In this document: positions 9,360-17,861 of the stretch, one piece after another
How the letters are laid out: every line of letters begins with the position of its first letter
How positions within the stretch are numbered: the stretch's first letter is position 1
From: an uncultured beta proteobacterium
GTDB lineage: Bacteria; Pseudomonadota; Gammaproteobacteria; Burkholderiales; Burkholderiaceae_E
Direction of reading: 5' to 3'
DNA: 64,000 nucleotides
Assembly (NCBI GenBank): GCA_903934295.1
Contig: CAIZNI010000056.1
Location: 1 to 64,000 of the forward strand
Notes under the pieces: generated by a model
Database searches by the model: none
Told to the model about the DNA's origin: nothing
Seen by the model: the letters and a program-made list of their open reading frames with translations, nothing else
Translations under genes and position numbers: made by a program

Positions 9360-9380
9360 GGCCCCGGCTCGAGCGGGGCC
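9360..9380. other. inverted repeat between divergent genes
   Basis: A seven-base-pair stem (GGCCCCG/CGGGGCC) with a seven-base loop lies in the gap between the divergent serine hydrolase and MetX-like genes. It cannot act as a terminator for either gene. It could be an operator or a chance GC palindrome. Confidence 0.3.
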
Positions 9381-9452
9381 AACGCGGGCCAGTGTATCGC
9401 CCGGCGCTTGAGGCATCATTCCGGGTTCCAGTTCACCAGCAAGGGGTCGACG

Positions 9453-10475
9453 ATGACGCAGGACGCGGGGCACGGTGTTTTCGAGGCGGGCGATGTGGTG
9501 CTTCAGTCGGGTCGAACCTTCCCGTCGATGCGCATCGTCTATCGGACCTTCGGTGCGCTCAATGCCGACCGCTCCAATGCGATCGTCTACCCGACCTCGT
9601 TCAGCGCCCAGCACACCGACACCCAGTGGCTGGTGCGCGAGGGGGGCATTCTCGACCCGACCCGTTACTTCATCATCATCCCGGACCTGTTCGGCAACGG
9701 CTTGTCGTCGTCGCCCTCGAACACCGCCTGGCCGCTGACCGGTGACCGTTATCCGCAAGTCACCTACCACGACGCGGTGCGGGTCCAGCAGCGCCTGCTG
9801 GCCGAGGTCTTCGGCATCGAGACGGTCCGGCTCGTCTACGGCTGGTCGATGGGCGGCATGCAGGCCTATCACTGGGGCAGCGTGTTCGGCGATCGGGTCG
9901 AGCGGATCGCGGTGGTCTGCGGCTCGGCGCGCTGCGCGCCGCACAACTCGGTGTTCCTCGATGCGGTGCGCGCCGCGCTGACCGCCGATCCGGCGTGGCG
10001 CGACGGCGTGTTCCATGAGCGCCCGGTGCGTGGGTTCCGCGCGATGGCCAGGCTCTACGCGACGATGGCGATGTCGCAGGACTTCTACCGCGACGAAGGC
10101 TGGCGCGGCATCGGCTTCAGTTCCCTGGAGGATTTCCTGGTGCGCAGCTGGGAGGCCAATTTCTCGCGCCGCGACCCCTCGGATCTGCTGGCGCAGGTCT
10201 GGACCTGGCAGCACGGCGACATCAGCGACTGTCCGCGTTTCCAGGGCGACCTGCCGGCGGCGCTGCAGTCGATTTCGGCGCGGGTGCTGCTGATGCCGGG
10301 TGATCATGACCTCTATTTCACCGTCGAGGACAACCGGCGCGAGATGGCACACCTGCGCCGCGCGGAGCTGCGGCCGATTCCCTCGGTGTGGGGGCACCGC
10401 GCCGGCAACCCCGTGCAGAGTCCGGCCGATGCCGCGTTCATCCGCGAGGCGGTGCGGGAACTGCTGGGGGACTGA
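9453..10475 (+). CDS. alpha/beta hydrolase, homoserine acetyltransferase-like (MetX-like)
   Basis: A 340-residue alpha/beta-fold protein of the MetX-like group. The nucleophile Ser132 lies in YGWSMGGMQAYHW; an acidic residue is in MPGDHDLYF, and a late histidine in VWGHRAGNP completes the triad. The N-terminal RIVYRTFGALNADRSNAIV block is family-typical. True MetX acetyltransferases are found in methionine loci; this gene stands alone and is probably a hydrolase or acyltransferase of unknown substrate. AAGGGG lies seven bases before the ATG at 9453, so the earlier in-frame ATG at 9408 is less likely. Confidence 0.82.
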   Translation: MTQDAGHGVFEAGDVVLQSGRTFPSMRIVYRTFGALNADRSNAIVYPTSFSAQHTDTQWLVREGGILDPTRYFIIIPDLFGNGLSSSPSNTAWPLTGDRYPQVTYHDAVRVQQRLLAEVFGIETVRLVYGWSMGGMQAYHWGSVFGDRVERIAVVCGSARCAPHNSVFLDAVRAALTADPAWRDGVFHERPVRGFRAMARLYATMAMSQDFYRDEGWRGIGFSSLEDFLVRSWEANFSRRDPSDLLAQVWTWQHGDISDCPRFQGDLPAALQSISARVLLMPGDHDLYFTVEDNRREMAHLRRAELRPIPSVWGHRAGNPVQSPADAAFIREAVRELLGD

Positions 10476-10564
10476 GCAGGCCGGCTCGCATAGACCGTGC
10501 GGTCAATGGCGCTGACGGGCCGTTCCAGGGACGATCAGTCGGTCGCAAACGCTGGCTGTTCGTC

Positions 10565-11497
10565 ATGCAACTCCTCGATCCCAAGAACGATTTCGTCTTC
10601 AAGAAGCTGTTTGCCCAGGCCCCGGCGCTGCTCGCTGAACTGATCAACGCGGTCCGCAGCACCGCGCCGCCTGTGCAGGTGATCGAGGTGCTCAATCCCA
10701 CCGTGACCCCGGAGGAACTCACCGGCAAGTTCATCGTGCTCGATGTGCTGGCTCAAGACGACACCGGCCGGCGCTACAACATCGAGATGCAGGCCCGGCG
10801 TGACATCGACTGGAGCGCGCGCAGTGTCTACTACCTGGCGCGAACGCTGACGCAGCAACTGGACGGGGGTGACGATTACACCCGGCTGCGGGCGGCCATC
10901 GGCATCCACCTGCTGGACTTCGATCTTTACACCGATCCGCTCGACCAGGATCAGGCTGCGTGGTGTTTCGAACTGCGGGATCGCTTGCGCTCGGCGGTAC
11001 GACTCGGAGAGGAACTAGAATTGAATCTGATCGAATTGCGCAAGGCCGACCGGCTGGCAGGTGAGCGCGCGCCAAGCGGCGGGAGTGCGGCCCTCGCCGC
11101 CTGGGTGACGTTCATGGAACATTGGCAGGAGGAAGCTCTCATGGCCCAGATCGACTATCCGCCGGTGAAGCTGGCACTGGCTCGTGTGCGTGAGCTGAGT
11201 GCGGACGAAGAAACCCGGCGGCTCGCCCTGGTGCGCGAGCGAGCAGTACGCGACGAGCGCAGCGCGTTGCGCACCGCGCGCGAGGAGGGGCGAATCGAGG
11301 GAGTGCTCGAGGGAAAGCTCGAGGGAAAGCTCGAAGGTCAAGCGGCGCTGCTCGTGCGCCTGCTCACCCGTCGCTTTGGACGCCTGAGCGAATCGGCGCA
11401 CGCACGCCTGAGCATGGCCGACGCACAGGAACTGGCCAGGTGGGCCGATCGCCTCCTGGATGCGGCGTCTCTCGAGGATGTCTTTTCCGCCGAGTGA
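10565..11497 (+). CDS. Rpn family PD-(D/E)XK protein with DUF4351 tail
   Basis: A 310-residue member of the recombination-promoting nuclease/putative transposase (Rpn, PDDEXK_2) family. It opens with the hallmark DPKNDFVFKKLF and carries the core VLDVLAQDD then YNIEMQ, giving the D and E-x-Q nuclease residues. Near residues 240-257 a short EGKLEGKLEG repeat links to a C-terminal DUF4351-like domain (LLTRRFGRL through LDAASLEDVF). Rpn proteins act as nucleases in RecA-independent recombination or in phage defence; which applies here is unknown. No Shine-Dalgarno sequence is obvious, and the gene is isolated. Confidence 0.85.
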   Translation: MQLLDPKNDFVFKKLFAQAPALLAELINAVRSTAPPVQVIEVLNPTVTPEELTGKFIVLDVLAQDDTGRRYNIEMQARRDIDWSARSVYYLARTLTQQLDGGDDYTRLRAAIGIHLLDFDLYTDPLDQDQAAWCFELRDRLRSAVRLGEELELNLIELRKADRLAGERAPSGGSAALAAWVTFMEHWQEEALMAQIDYPPVKLALARVRELSADEETRRLALVRERAVRDERSALRTAREEGRIEGVLEGKLEGKLEGQAALLVRLLTRRFGRLSESAHARLSMADAQELARWADRLLDAASLEDVFSAE

Positions 11498-11516
11498 GCG
11501 TCGACCGGGGCCGGTG

Positions 11517-11548
11517 CGGGGCGCCGTCCCCGGTGGTGTGGCGCCCCG
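11517..11548 (+). terminator. GC hairpin after the Rpn-family gene
   Basis: A nine-base-pair stem (CGGGGCGCC/GGCGCCCCG) with a 14-base loop lies 20 bases after the stop. There is no T-run, so rho-independent function is uncertain. The remaining bases to 11677 hold nothing I recognise. Confidence 0.35.
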
Positions 11549-11677
11549 ACGCACCGCCCTGCTCGCTGATCATCCTGAAGCAGGCTGCCGGCGACTTGAC
11601 GATCGTGCCCAGTGCCCACGCCCGCCCGCCGCACAGAGGGGCTGCCCGATGGGCGAACCGGCGCCTTCGCTGTCCGA

Positions 11678-13393
11678 TCAGCGCTTCGCCCGGCTGGCCA
11701 GGGTCGCCGATTCCAGCAGGCTTGCGGTGTAGGCGTTCTGCGGGTCACGGAATACCGATTCGGTGTCGCCCGCCTCGACGATGCGCCCGTGGCGCAGCAC
11801 GATCACTCGGGGGGCCACTCGCGACACCACCGCCAGGTCGTGAGTGATCACCAGCATCGCCGCCGCGCTGCGCTGCTGCAGTGCGAGCAGTTGGGCCAGC
11901 ACCTGCGACTGGATCGAGGCGTCCAGTGCCGAAGTGATCTCGTCGCAGATCAGCAGGTCGGGTTCGGCGGCGAAGGCGCGGGCGATCGCGACCCGCTGCT
12001 GCTGGCCGCCCGAGAGCTGGCGCGCGAACCGTCCCAGGAACTCCGGCCCCATGCCCAGCTGGGCCAGCAGGGTGGTGGCGCGCGCACGGGCGGCATCGCG
12101 GTCCAGGCCGAAGAACAGCCGCAGCGGCCGGATCAGGGCGCTGCCCACCGTGTGGCGCGGATTCAGCGACGACAGCGGGTCCTGGAAGATCACCTGGATG
12201 CGCCGTCGCTGTTCTCGGCTGCGGGCAGCGACGCGTGCGGCCATTGGCCCGCCTTCGAAGCGCAGACGCCCCTCATCGGCAGCCATCAGACCGGCGATGA
12301 TCAGGCCCAGCGTGGTTTTGCCCGAACCGGACTCGCCGATCACGCCCAGCACCTCGCCGCGTCCGATCCGCAGGTCCACTGCGGCCAGGGTCGGCGCGGC
12401 CTCGGTACGCTGGCGCGCGAGCCAGCGCGGCATCAGGCGCGGCGGGCGGGTGTAGGAGAACCCGAGTCCATCGATCTCGAGCACGGGCGCCGAGGGTTCG
12501 CCGGTGGGGGTAGCGGGAGTGGCGGGAGCGGCGGGAGCGGCGGCCGGACGCGGGCCGTGATCGGCCATCCGAGCAGCCTCGAGCAGCTCGCGGGAGTAGG
12601 CGCTGGCCGGCGAGCTGAACACCTGGCGCACCGGGCCCTGCTCGATCAGCCGGCCGTCCTTCATCACCAGGACGCGGTCGCACACGCGCGCCACCACATT
12701 GAGGTCGTGCGTGACCAGCACCAGCGCGGCGCCGCTGTCGCGGCGCAGTTCAGCGATCAGCGCGAGCACCTGCGCTTCGGTGGTCTTGTCCAGCGCGGTG
12801 GTCGGCTCATCGAGCACCAGCAGCGCCGGGTCGCAGGCCAGCGCGGCCGCGATCACCACCCGCTGGCGCTGGCCGCCCGAGAGCTGGTGCGGATAGCGGC
12901 TGGCGATCGTGACCGGATCGGGCAGACCGGTGCGCGTCAGCAGCTCGATCATCCGTTGCCGAGCGTCCGCCCGGTCCAGGCCGGCACGGGTGCGCAGCAC
13001 TTCGGTCACCTGCCGCCCGACCGTCATGTGATGGGTCAGCGACGACAGCGGGTTCTGCGGCACCATCGCCACTGAGCGACCGCGCAGGCCGGCGATGGTG
13101 GCTGCGTCGGCGGCCACCAGGTCGGTGCCGCGAAACACCAGGCTGCCGGCCAGGAAAGTGCTGCCGGCCCGGCGATAGGCGAGCAGGGCGCGCGCCAGCG
13201 TCGACTTGCCCGAGCCCGACTCGCCGACGATGCCCAGCGCCTCGCCCGGTGCGACGGTGAACGACACGTCGGTGACCACCGCGGTGTGCTCGCCGGCGGC
13301 GTTCGCGTAGCCGATCGACAGGCCGGCGCAGCGCACCAGCGGTTCCGGCAGCGCTTCAGTGTCCGGATGCGTTTCAGTGTCCGGATGCGCCAC
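11678..13393 (-). CDS. ABC transporter ATP-binding protein, fused double ATPase (DppD-DppF type)
   Basis: A 571-residue protein with two complete ATPase domains of the peptide/nickel (oligopeptide) class. Domain 1 has GESGSGKST, LSGGQRQR and LLVLDEPT; domain 2 has GESGSGKTT, LSGGQQQR and LLICDEIT. A Pro/Ala-rich linker near residue 290 joins them. It would power both permeases encoded upstream. The start is GTG at 13393, inside the end of the permease gene, giving a 20-base overlap created by an 18-base tandem repeat (13355-13389). It is the last gene of the SBP-permease-permease-ATPase operon. Confidence 0.93.
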   Translation of the reverse strand: MAHPDTETHPDTEALPEPLVRCAGLSIGYANAAGEHTAVVTDVSFTVAPGEALGIVGESGSGKSTLARALLAYRRAGSTFLAGSLVFRGTDLVAADAATIAGLRGRSVAMVPQNPLSSLTHHMTVGRQVTEVLRTRAGLDRADARQRMIELLTRTGLPDPVTIASRYPHQLSGGQRQRVVIAAALACDPALLVLDEPTTALDKTTEAQVLALIAELRRDSGAALVLVTHDLNVVARVCDRVLVMKDGRLIEQGPVRQVFSSPASAYSRELLEAARMADHGPRPAAAPAAPATPATPTGEPSAPVLEIDGLGFSYTRPPRLMPRWLARQRTEAAPTLAAVDLRIGRGEVLGVIGESGSGKTTLGLIIAGLMAADEGRLRFEGGPMAARVAARSREQRRRIQVIFQDPLSSLNPRHTVGSALIRPLRLFFGLDRDAARARATTLLAQLGMGPEFLGRFARQLSGGQQQRVAIARAFAAEPDLLICDEITSALDASIQSQVLAQLLALQQRSAAAMLVITHDLAVVSRVAPRVIVLRHGRIVEAGDTESVFRDPQNAYTASLLESATLASRAKR

Positions 13394-14216
13394 GCGAGGC
13401 CTCCAGTCCGAGGGCTTCGCTGGCGCCCTCGGTGGCGAAGTTGATGCCGATCACCAGCGTCGAGATGCACAGGGCCGGCGCCAGGATCAGCCAGGGCTCG
13501 GAGCTGATCGACGACAGTCCGTCGTGGATCATCAGCCCCCAGTCGGGTGCCGGTGGCGAGATGCCCAGGCCCAGGAAAGACAGCGATGACACCAGCAGCA
13601 GTGCGCTCGATGAGCGCAGCGCGAATTCGACCGCCAGCAGTTCGGCGACGTTGGGCAGCATTTCGCGCACGATGATCGCCGCGCCGCTCTCGCCGCGCAG
13701 CATCGCCGACTTGATGTAGCCCTGCTCCATCAGCACCAGCCCCTGCGCGCGCGCGGTCCGGATCACGCCCATCATCTTGATGATCGCGATCACGATCACC
13801 AGGACCGTCACCGACTGGCCGAAGCCGGTCACGAACAGCGACACGAACAGGATCGCCGGAATCGCCAGCTTCATCTCGACGAAGCGCGAGATCAGGTCAT
13901 CGATCAGGCCGCGGTGATAGGCCGCCGTCAGCCCGATCAGCCCGCCACCAAAGGCGGCGGCGAAGCCGGCCGCGAAGGCAACCACGATCGCGGTGCGCCC
14001 GCCCATCACCAGCCGCGAGAGGAAGTCGCGGCCCAGCGAGTCGGTGCCCAGCCAGTACTCGCCGCCGGGCGGTTCGAGCGGCGCATCGAGCAGCTTGAAA
14101 GGGTCGAAGGGCGCCAGGTACGGCGCGGCCAGGGCGACGATCAGGTGGATGAGCACGATCGCGATGCCCAGCAACGACAGCGGGCGGCGCAGCAGGCGGG
14201 AAAGGGCGTCGTTCAT
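13374..14216 (-). CDS. ABC transporter permease, DppC/OppC type
   Basis: A 280-residue inner-membrane permease of the BPD transport superfamily. The N-terminal hydrophobic helix (LLGIAIVLIHLIVALAAPYL) precedes the PPGGEYWLGTDSLGRDFLSRL signature of DppC proteins. Further helices follow, and the EAA-like coupling segment around ARAQGLVLMEQGYIKSA contacts the ATPase. The ATG overlaps the stop of the DppB-type gene by four bases, which indicates translational coupling. Substrate specificity comes from the receptor encoded at 15198. Confidence 0.93.
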   Translation of the reverse strand: MNDALSRLLRRPLSLLGIAIVLIHLIVALAAPYLAPFDPFKLLDAPLEPPGGEYWLGTDSLGRDFLSRLVMGGRTAIVVAFAAGFAAAFGGGLIGLTAAYHRGLIDDLISRFVEMKLAIPAILFVSLFVTGFGQSVTVLVIVIAIIKMMGVIRTARAQGLVLMEQGYIKSAMLRGESGAAIIVREMLPNVAELLAVEFALRSSSALLLVSSLSFLGLGISPPAPDWGLMIHDGLSSISSEPWLILAPALCISTLVIGINFATEGASEALGLEASRGASGH

Positions 14217-15169
14217 CGGGTCCTCGTGCGCGGGTCGATCGCCAGGATCGCCAGGTCGGCCGTCAGGTTGCAGGCCACCACGGTGGCCGCGCCCAGCAGC
14301 GCGATTGCCTGGATCACCGGGACTTCGCGGCGGGTGACCGCCCGCACCAGTTCCTGGCCCAGGCCCGGGTAGGCGAAGACCAGCTCGACCACCACGATGC
14401 CCGACACCAGCGAAGCGGCGTACAAGGCCATCGCGGTCAGACCCGGGACGACCGCCGCTGGCAACGCGTGCAGCAGCACGATCCGCCAGGCGGGAATGCC
14501 GGTCAGGCGCAGCCGCTCGACGAAGTCGCTGGCCAGCGCCTCGATCATGCCGGCCCGCAGTACCCGGCCGAGGTAGGCGACCGACCCGATGACGACGGTG
14601 AGCACCGGCAGTGGCGATGCCGCGAGCAGGGTCAGTGCCGAGGCGTCGGTGTTCGCGGTGATGGTGGCGGGAAACAGCGGCCAGGCCACTGCGAACAGCA
14701 GCACCAGCACCGTGCCGATGACGAATTCCGGGATCGAGTAACCGATGATCGCAGCCGTCGAGATCACGGTGTCGCTGGTCCGGCGGTGGCGGCAGGCCGA
14801 CACCACGCCGATGAACAGCGCCAGGGGCAGGGCGATCGCCAGCACCGCGCCGGCCAGCACCCAGGAGTTGCGCAGCGGGTGCCAGACGATGGCGCTCACC
14901 GGCGCGCGCGACAGCAGGGTGCGGCCGAAGTCGAAGCGCACCGCGCCGGCCAGGAATTCACCGAAGCGCACGGTGGCCGGGCGGTCCAGCCCGAGCTCGT
15001 GCTTCATCTGCGCGAGCCGCTGCGGGGGCATCGTCGAGATTTCATCGGCCGACAGCACCACATCGAGCGCATCGCCCGGCAGCACTTCGGTGGCGACGAA
15101 CACGAACACGCTGAGCAGCAGCAGCGTGAGCAGCGACAGCGCCACGCGGCGCAGCGCCGCCTTCAGCAT
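14213..15169 (-). CDS. ABC transporter permease, DppB/OppB type
   Basis: A 318-residue inner-membrane permease. The N-terminal helix LSLLTLLLLSVFVFVATEVL and the following PGDALDVVL match DppB-type proteins, and further transmembrane segments fill the middle. The coupling loop lies near VLRAGMIEALASDFVERLRLTG, followed by the C-terminal LVSGIVVVELVFAYPGLGQE segment typical of the family. It pairs with the DppC-type permease through a four-base overlap and follows the receptor gene by 28 bases. Confidence 0.93.
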   Translation of the reverse strand: MLKAALRRVALSLLTLLLLSVFVFVATEVLPGDALDVVLSADEISTMPPQRLAQMKHELGLDRPATVRFGEFLAGAVRFDFGRTLLSRAPVSAIVWHPLRNSWVLAGAVLAIALPLALFIGVVSACRHRRTSDTVISTAAIIGYSIPEFVIGTVLVLLFAVAWPLFPATITANTDASALTLLAASPLPVLTVVIGSVAYLGRVLRAGMIEALASDFVERLRLTGIPAWRIVLLHALPAAVVPGLTAMALYAASLVSGIVVVELVFAYPGLGQELVRAVTRREVPVIQAIALLGAATVVACNLTADLAILAIDPRTRTR

Positions 15170-15197
15170 GACGCGCGCCGAGCCGGTGGTGTGCCAG

Positions 15198-16784
15198 TCA
15201 CGCCTTCCACACGCCTTCCCAGCGGATCGACCAGTGTTGCGGGTGGTTCTTCAGACCCATCACATTGGGCCGTTTCACCAGCATGTTGTTGCGTCCGACC
15301 GGCAGGATCGCCGGCACCTCCTCGTGCAGGATCGCCTGCATCTGCGCATAGATCGCCTTTCGCGCCGGCGCGTCGGCGGTCAGCATCGCCTTGCGGTACA
15401 GGCCCATGTAGCGCTCGGCGGCCGGCCCCGACCAGTAGCCGCTCTCGTTGTTCTCGGGGCGCATGCGGGCCAGGCTGATCCCCGGGTTGCGCGGGCCGAC
15501 CGCGGTGTAGGCGAACTTGTGGAACGAGCCCTTGGTGACGTCGGCATCGCCCTGGCGGAATTTGATGTATCCGTCGGACGGGCGCTCCTCGATCGGCAGG
15601 GTGATGCCGGCCTCCTTCACCGACTGCTGGATCGTCTGGAACACCCGTGCCATCTCCGGCCACTGCGGGGCGTAATACAGCGTGGGCAGCGTGATGCCGT
15701 TGGGATGACCGGCCTCGGCGAGCAGTTGCCGGGCGCGCGCCAGGTCGCGCGGTCCGCGCGCCACGAAGTTGGCGTCGGCGGCCACCAGGTGGCTGTCGTT
15801 GCCGGCCCAGCCGGCGGTGCGACCGTACACCACCCGCACGAGCGCCTCGCGGTCGACCGCAAGGGCCAGCGCCTGGCGGATGCGCTTGTCCACGAACGGC
15901 GAGCCGGGGTGCTTGGGCAGCAGGATCACCGAGTGATCGCCGCTGGTGGCGCCGACGAGTTCGGTCGCAGCCTCCTTCGAGAGCTGGCGCACCAGCAGCG
16001 GATCGATGTTGAGCACCGCGTCGAACTGGCGCGCGCGAAAGCCGTTGATCGCGCTCTCCATCTGGCCTTCGCGGTTCACCACTTCGAGCCGGTCGAGGTA
16101 GGGGAAGCCCTTGCGCCAGTAGCCGGGGTGGCGCTCGAGGACCATCCGGCGCTGCGGGTCGACCGAGACGATCCGGAACGGGCCGCTGCCGATGCCGGTC
16201 AGGCCGATGCGTTCGGGTTCGTCGGCCGGCATGATCATGGTGTCGTACTCGGCGAGCACGAAGGGGAACTCGGCGTTGCCCTCTTTCAGGGTGAAGCGGA
16301 TCTTGTACTTGCCCTGCGCGGTGACGGTCTTGATCTGCTGCGAGGCCCAGTGCTTGACCCGGTGCAGGTTGAACGAGGCCACCACATCGGCCGAGGTCAG
16401 CTCGCGCCCGTCGTGGAATTGAACACCTTCGTGGATGTCGATGTCCCAGACGGCCAGCGTGTCGTCGGTGGGCGCCCAGGCGCGGGCCAGTTCCGGCACC
16501 ACATTCAGATTCTCGTCGACCCAGGCCAGTGCGTTGTACGCGCAGCGGGTGACCAGGTCGATCATGTAGTAGGGATGCTTCGAGTTGGTCGCGTCGCCGA
16601 TCCGCCGGTTGCCCGAGCAGTTGGCGTAGACCAGCGTGCCGCCGGTTTTCGGGGCGGCACTCTGGGCCGCGGCACTGGCGGTCAGCGCGCCACCGAACAG
16701 GGCTTCGATGGCGAGGCTGCCAGGGGCTGCGGCAACGCCGAGAAGGGCGGCTCGAAGGGCGTCGCGGCGAACGGTGTTGGTCAT
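15198..16784 (-). CDS. ABC transporter substrate-binding protein, family 5 (peptide/opine/nickel type)
   Basis: A 528-residue periplasmic receptor of the SBP_bac_5 family. It starts with a twin-arginine-like signal (RRDALRAALLGVAA, then an Ala-rich cleavage region), followed by GGTLVYANCSG, the ITSADVVASFNL-type segment (here GRELTSADVV) and FRIVSVDPQRRMVLERHPGYW. The family binds peptides, opines, nickel complexes and other small anionic ligands. Its neighbours, a PhnZ-like protein and a phosphonate monoester hydrolase, suggest a phosphonate-type ligand; this is inference. It is the first gene of the leftward operon and diverges from the LysR gene. Confidence 0.92.
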   Translation of the reverse strand: MTNTVRRDALRAALLGVAAAPGSLAIEALFGGALTASAAAQSAAPKTGGTLVYANCSGNRRIGDATNSKHPYYMIDLVTRCAYNALAWVDENLNVVPELARAWAPTDDTLAVWDIDIHEGVQFHDGRELTSADVVASFNLHRVKHWASQQIKTVTAQGKYKIRFTLKEGNAEFPFVLAEYDTMIMPADEPERIGLTGIGSGPFRIVSVDPQRRMVLERHPGYWRKGFPYLDRLEVVNREGQMESAINGFRARQFDAVLNIDPLLVRQLSKEAATELVGATSGDHSVILLPKHPGSPFVDKRIRQALALAVDREALVRVVYGRTAGWAGNDSHLVAADANFVARGPRDLARARQLLAEAGHPNGITLPTLYYAPQWPEMARVFQTIQQSVKEAGITLPIEERPSDGYIKFRQGDADVTKGSFHKFAYTAVGPRNPGISLARMRPENNESGYWSGPAAERYMGLYRKAMLTADAPARKAIYAQMQAILHEEVPAILPVGRNNMLVKRPNVMGLKNHPQHWSIRWEGVWKA

Positions 16785-16812
16785 TGTGCAGCCTATTTAA
16801 AAAACATATAAT
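16784..16812 (+). promoter_or_regulatory. promoter for the LysR-family gene
   Basis: TTGTGC (16784-16789), a 17-base spacer and a perfect TATAAT (16807-16812) lie in an AT-rich island. Transcription would start near 16819, leaving a leader of about 40 bases to the ATG at 16858. The -35 overlaps the start codon of the divergent receptor gene. Confidence 0.6.
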
Positions 16813-16843
16813 TGTTTGTCTGTATCAGAACTATTACATATAA
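16804..16843. promoter_or_regulatory. paired direct repeats, candidate LysR operator
   Basis: ACATATAA occurs at 16804-16811 and 16836-16843, 32 bases apart, about three helical turns. The first copy overlaps the -10 of the LysR promoter, as expected for autoregulation. A related motif, ACATAACGGATT, occurs at 18469-18480 in front of the phosphonate hydrolase gene; here the second repeat continues as ACATATAACCGATT. Confidence 0.4.
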
Positions 16844-16857
16844 CCGATTGCGGGAAG

Positions 16858-17772
16858 ATGACGACCGAGGCCGATTCCGAACCACGCCGCCGCGACGGCT
16901 CTCCCAGCCTCACCGCGCTGCGGGTTTTCGTCGCCGTCGTCGAGACCGGATCGTTCTCGAAGGCGGCCGCGGCCATCGGCATGAGTCAGCCGAATGTCTC
17001 GTTCCAGATCGGCAATCTCGAGCAGTCGTGCGGGCTGCGCCTGCTGCAGCGGCGCCAGCCGGTGCAGCTGACCGACGGCGGGCGCGAGCTCTTCGTTCGC
17101 GCGCGGCTGGTGCTCAGCCGGGTCGAGGAATTCGACAATCAGGTGCGTGACCTGCGCGATCTGCAGCACGGCCGCCTGTCGGTCGGGCTGAGCACGCCGC
17201 CGTTCGCCATGGCGCTGATCGCCGCTTTCGCCGCCGAGCACCCGACCATCGAGCTCGCCACCCGGCTGGGCAACTCCGGCTCGCTGCTGGCGGACCTGGC
17301 CGCGTGCTCCATCGATGTCGGCGTGATGACCCTGCTCGAGCCCAATCCGCAGTTCGCCTGCACGCTGGTGGCCAAGCAGCGCCTGGTGGCCTGCCTGCCG
17401 CGCGCGCATCGGCTGGCGCGCCAGGCGTCGATCACGCTGCGCGATCTGGGTGCCGAGCCGCTGATCAGCCGCGAGTCCGGATCGATGACCCGCGAGATCC
17501 TGGACCGCGCGTTCGCCGCCCGGCGCATCGAGCCGCGCATCCGGCTCGAGGTCGGCAGCCGCGAGGCGATGAAGGAGGCGGTGGCGGCCGGGCTCGGCGT
17601 GGGCACGGTGCTCGACGGCGAGGCGGGCGCCGACAGCCGCCTGCGTTTTGCGCCGATCGCCGGGGTGACCATCGCTGCCGGCGTGTTCGCGGTGTGCCTG
17701 AAGGAGTCACTCGACATCCCGACGGTGGCCGCGTTTGTCGCGCTGGCTGCAGCCGTGCCAGGGCCGGCATAG
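16858..17772 (+). CDS. LysR-family transcriptional regulator
   Basis: A 304-residue regulator. The N-terminal winged helix-turn-helix covers about residues 17-77, with TALRVFVAVVETGSFSKAAA, then MSQPNVSFQIGNLE and a QLTDGGREL wing, followed by a periplasmic-binding-like effector domain. It diverges from the ABC transporter operon, whose control region it shares. I infer that it regulates that operon and possibly the HD and hydrolase genes downstream. The ATG at 16858 is chosen because an in-frame TTG at 16816 lies upstream of the expected transcript start. GGGAAG immediately precedes the ATG, which is tighter than usual. Confidence 0.92.
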   Translation: MTTEADSEPRRRDGSPSLTALRVFVAVVETGSFSKAAAAIGMSQPNVSFQIGNLEQSCGLRLLQRRQPVQLTDGGRELFVRARLVLSRVEEFDNQVRDLRDLQHGRLSVGLSTPPFAMALIAAFAAEHPTIELATRLGNSGSLLADLAACSIDVGVMTLLEPNPQFACTLVAKQRLVACLPRAHRLARQASITLRDLGAEPLISRESGSMTREILDRAFAARRIEPRIRLEVGSREAMKEAVAAGLGVGTVLDGEAGADSRLRFAPIAGVTIAAGVFAVCLKESLDIPTVAAFVALAAAVPGPA

Positions 17773-17861
17773 CGCAGTCAGGCCTTGCGCAGTCAGGCCC
17801 TGCGCAGTCAGCCCCGGCGCAGTCAGGCCCTGCGCAGTCAGCCCCGGCGCAGGCAGGCTTG
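17772..17861. repeat. 15-base tandem repeat array between convergent genes
   Basis: Five units of GCGCAGTCAGSCCYK type run from 17772 to 17846, followed by a degenerate sixth. Units 2-3 and 4-5 form a perfect 30-base higher-order duplication. The first unit begins on the last base of the LysR stop codon, and the fifth unit supplies the TGA stop of the opposing HD-domain gene. Because 15 is a multiple of three and each unit carries that TGA, changes in copy number would not alter the HD protein. Confidence 0.85.

Noticed and set aside
16816-16857. TTG start for the LysR gene 14 codons upstream
   Set aside because: It lies only a few bases after the TATAAT at 16807, before or at the expected transcript start, and the extra residues do not resemble LysR N-termini.
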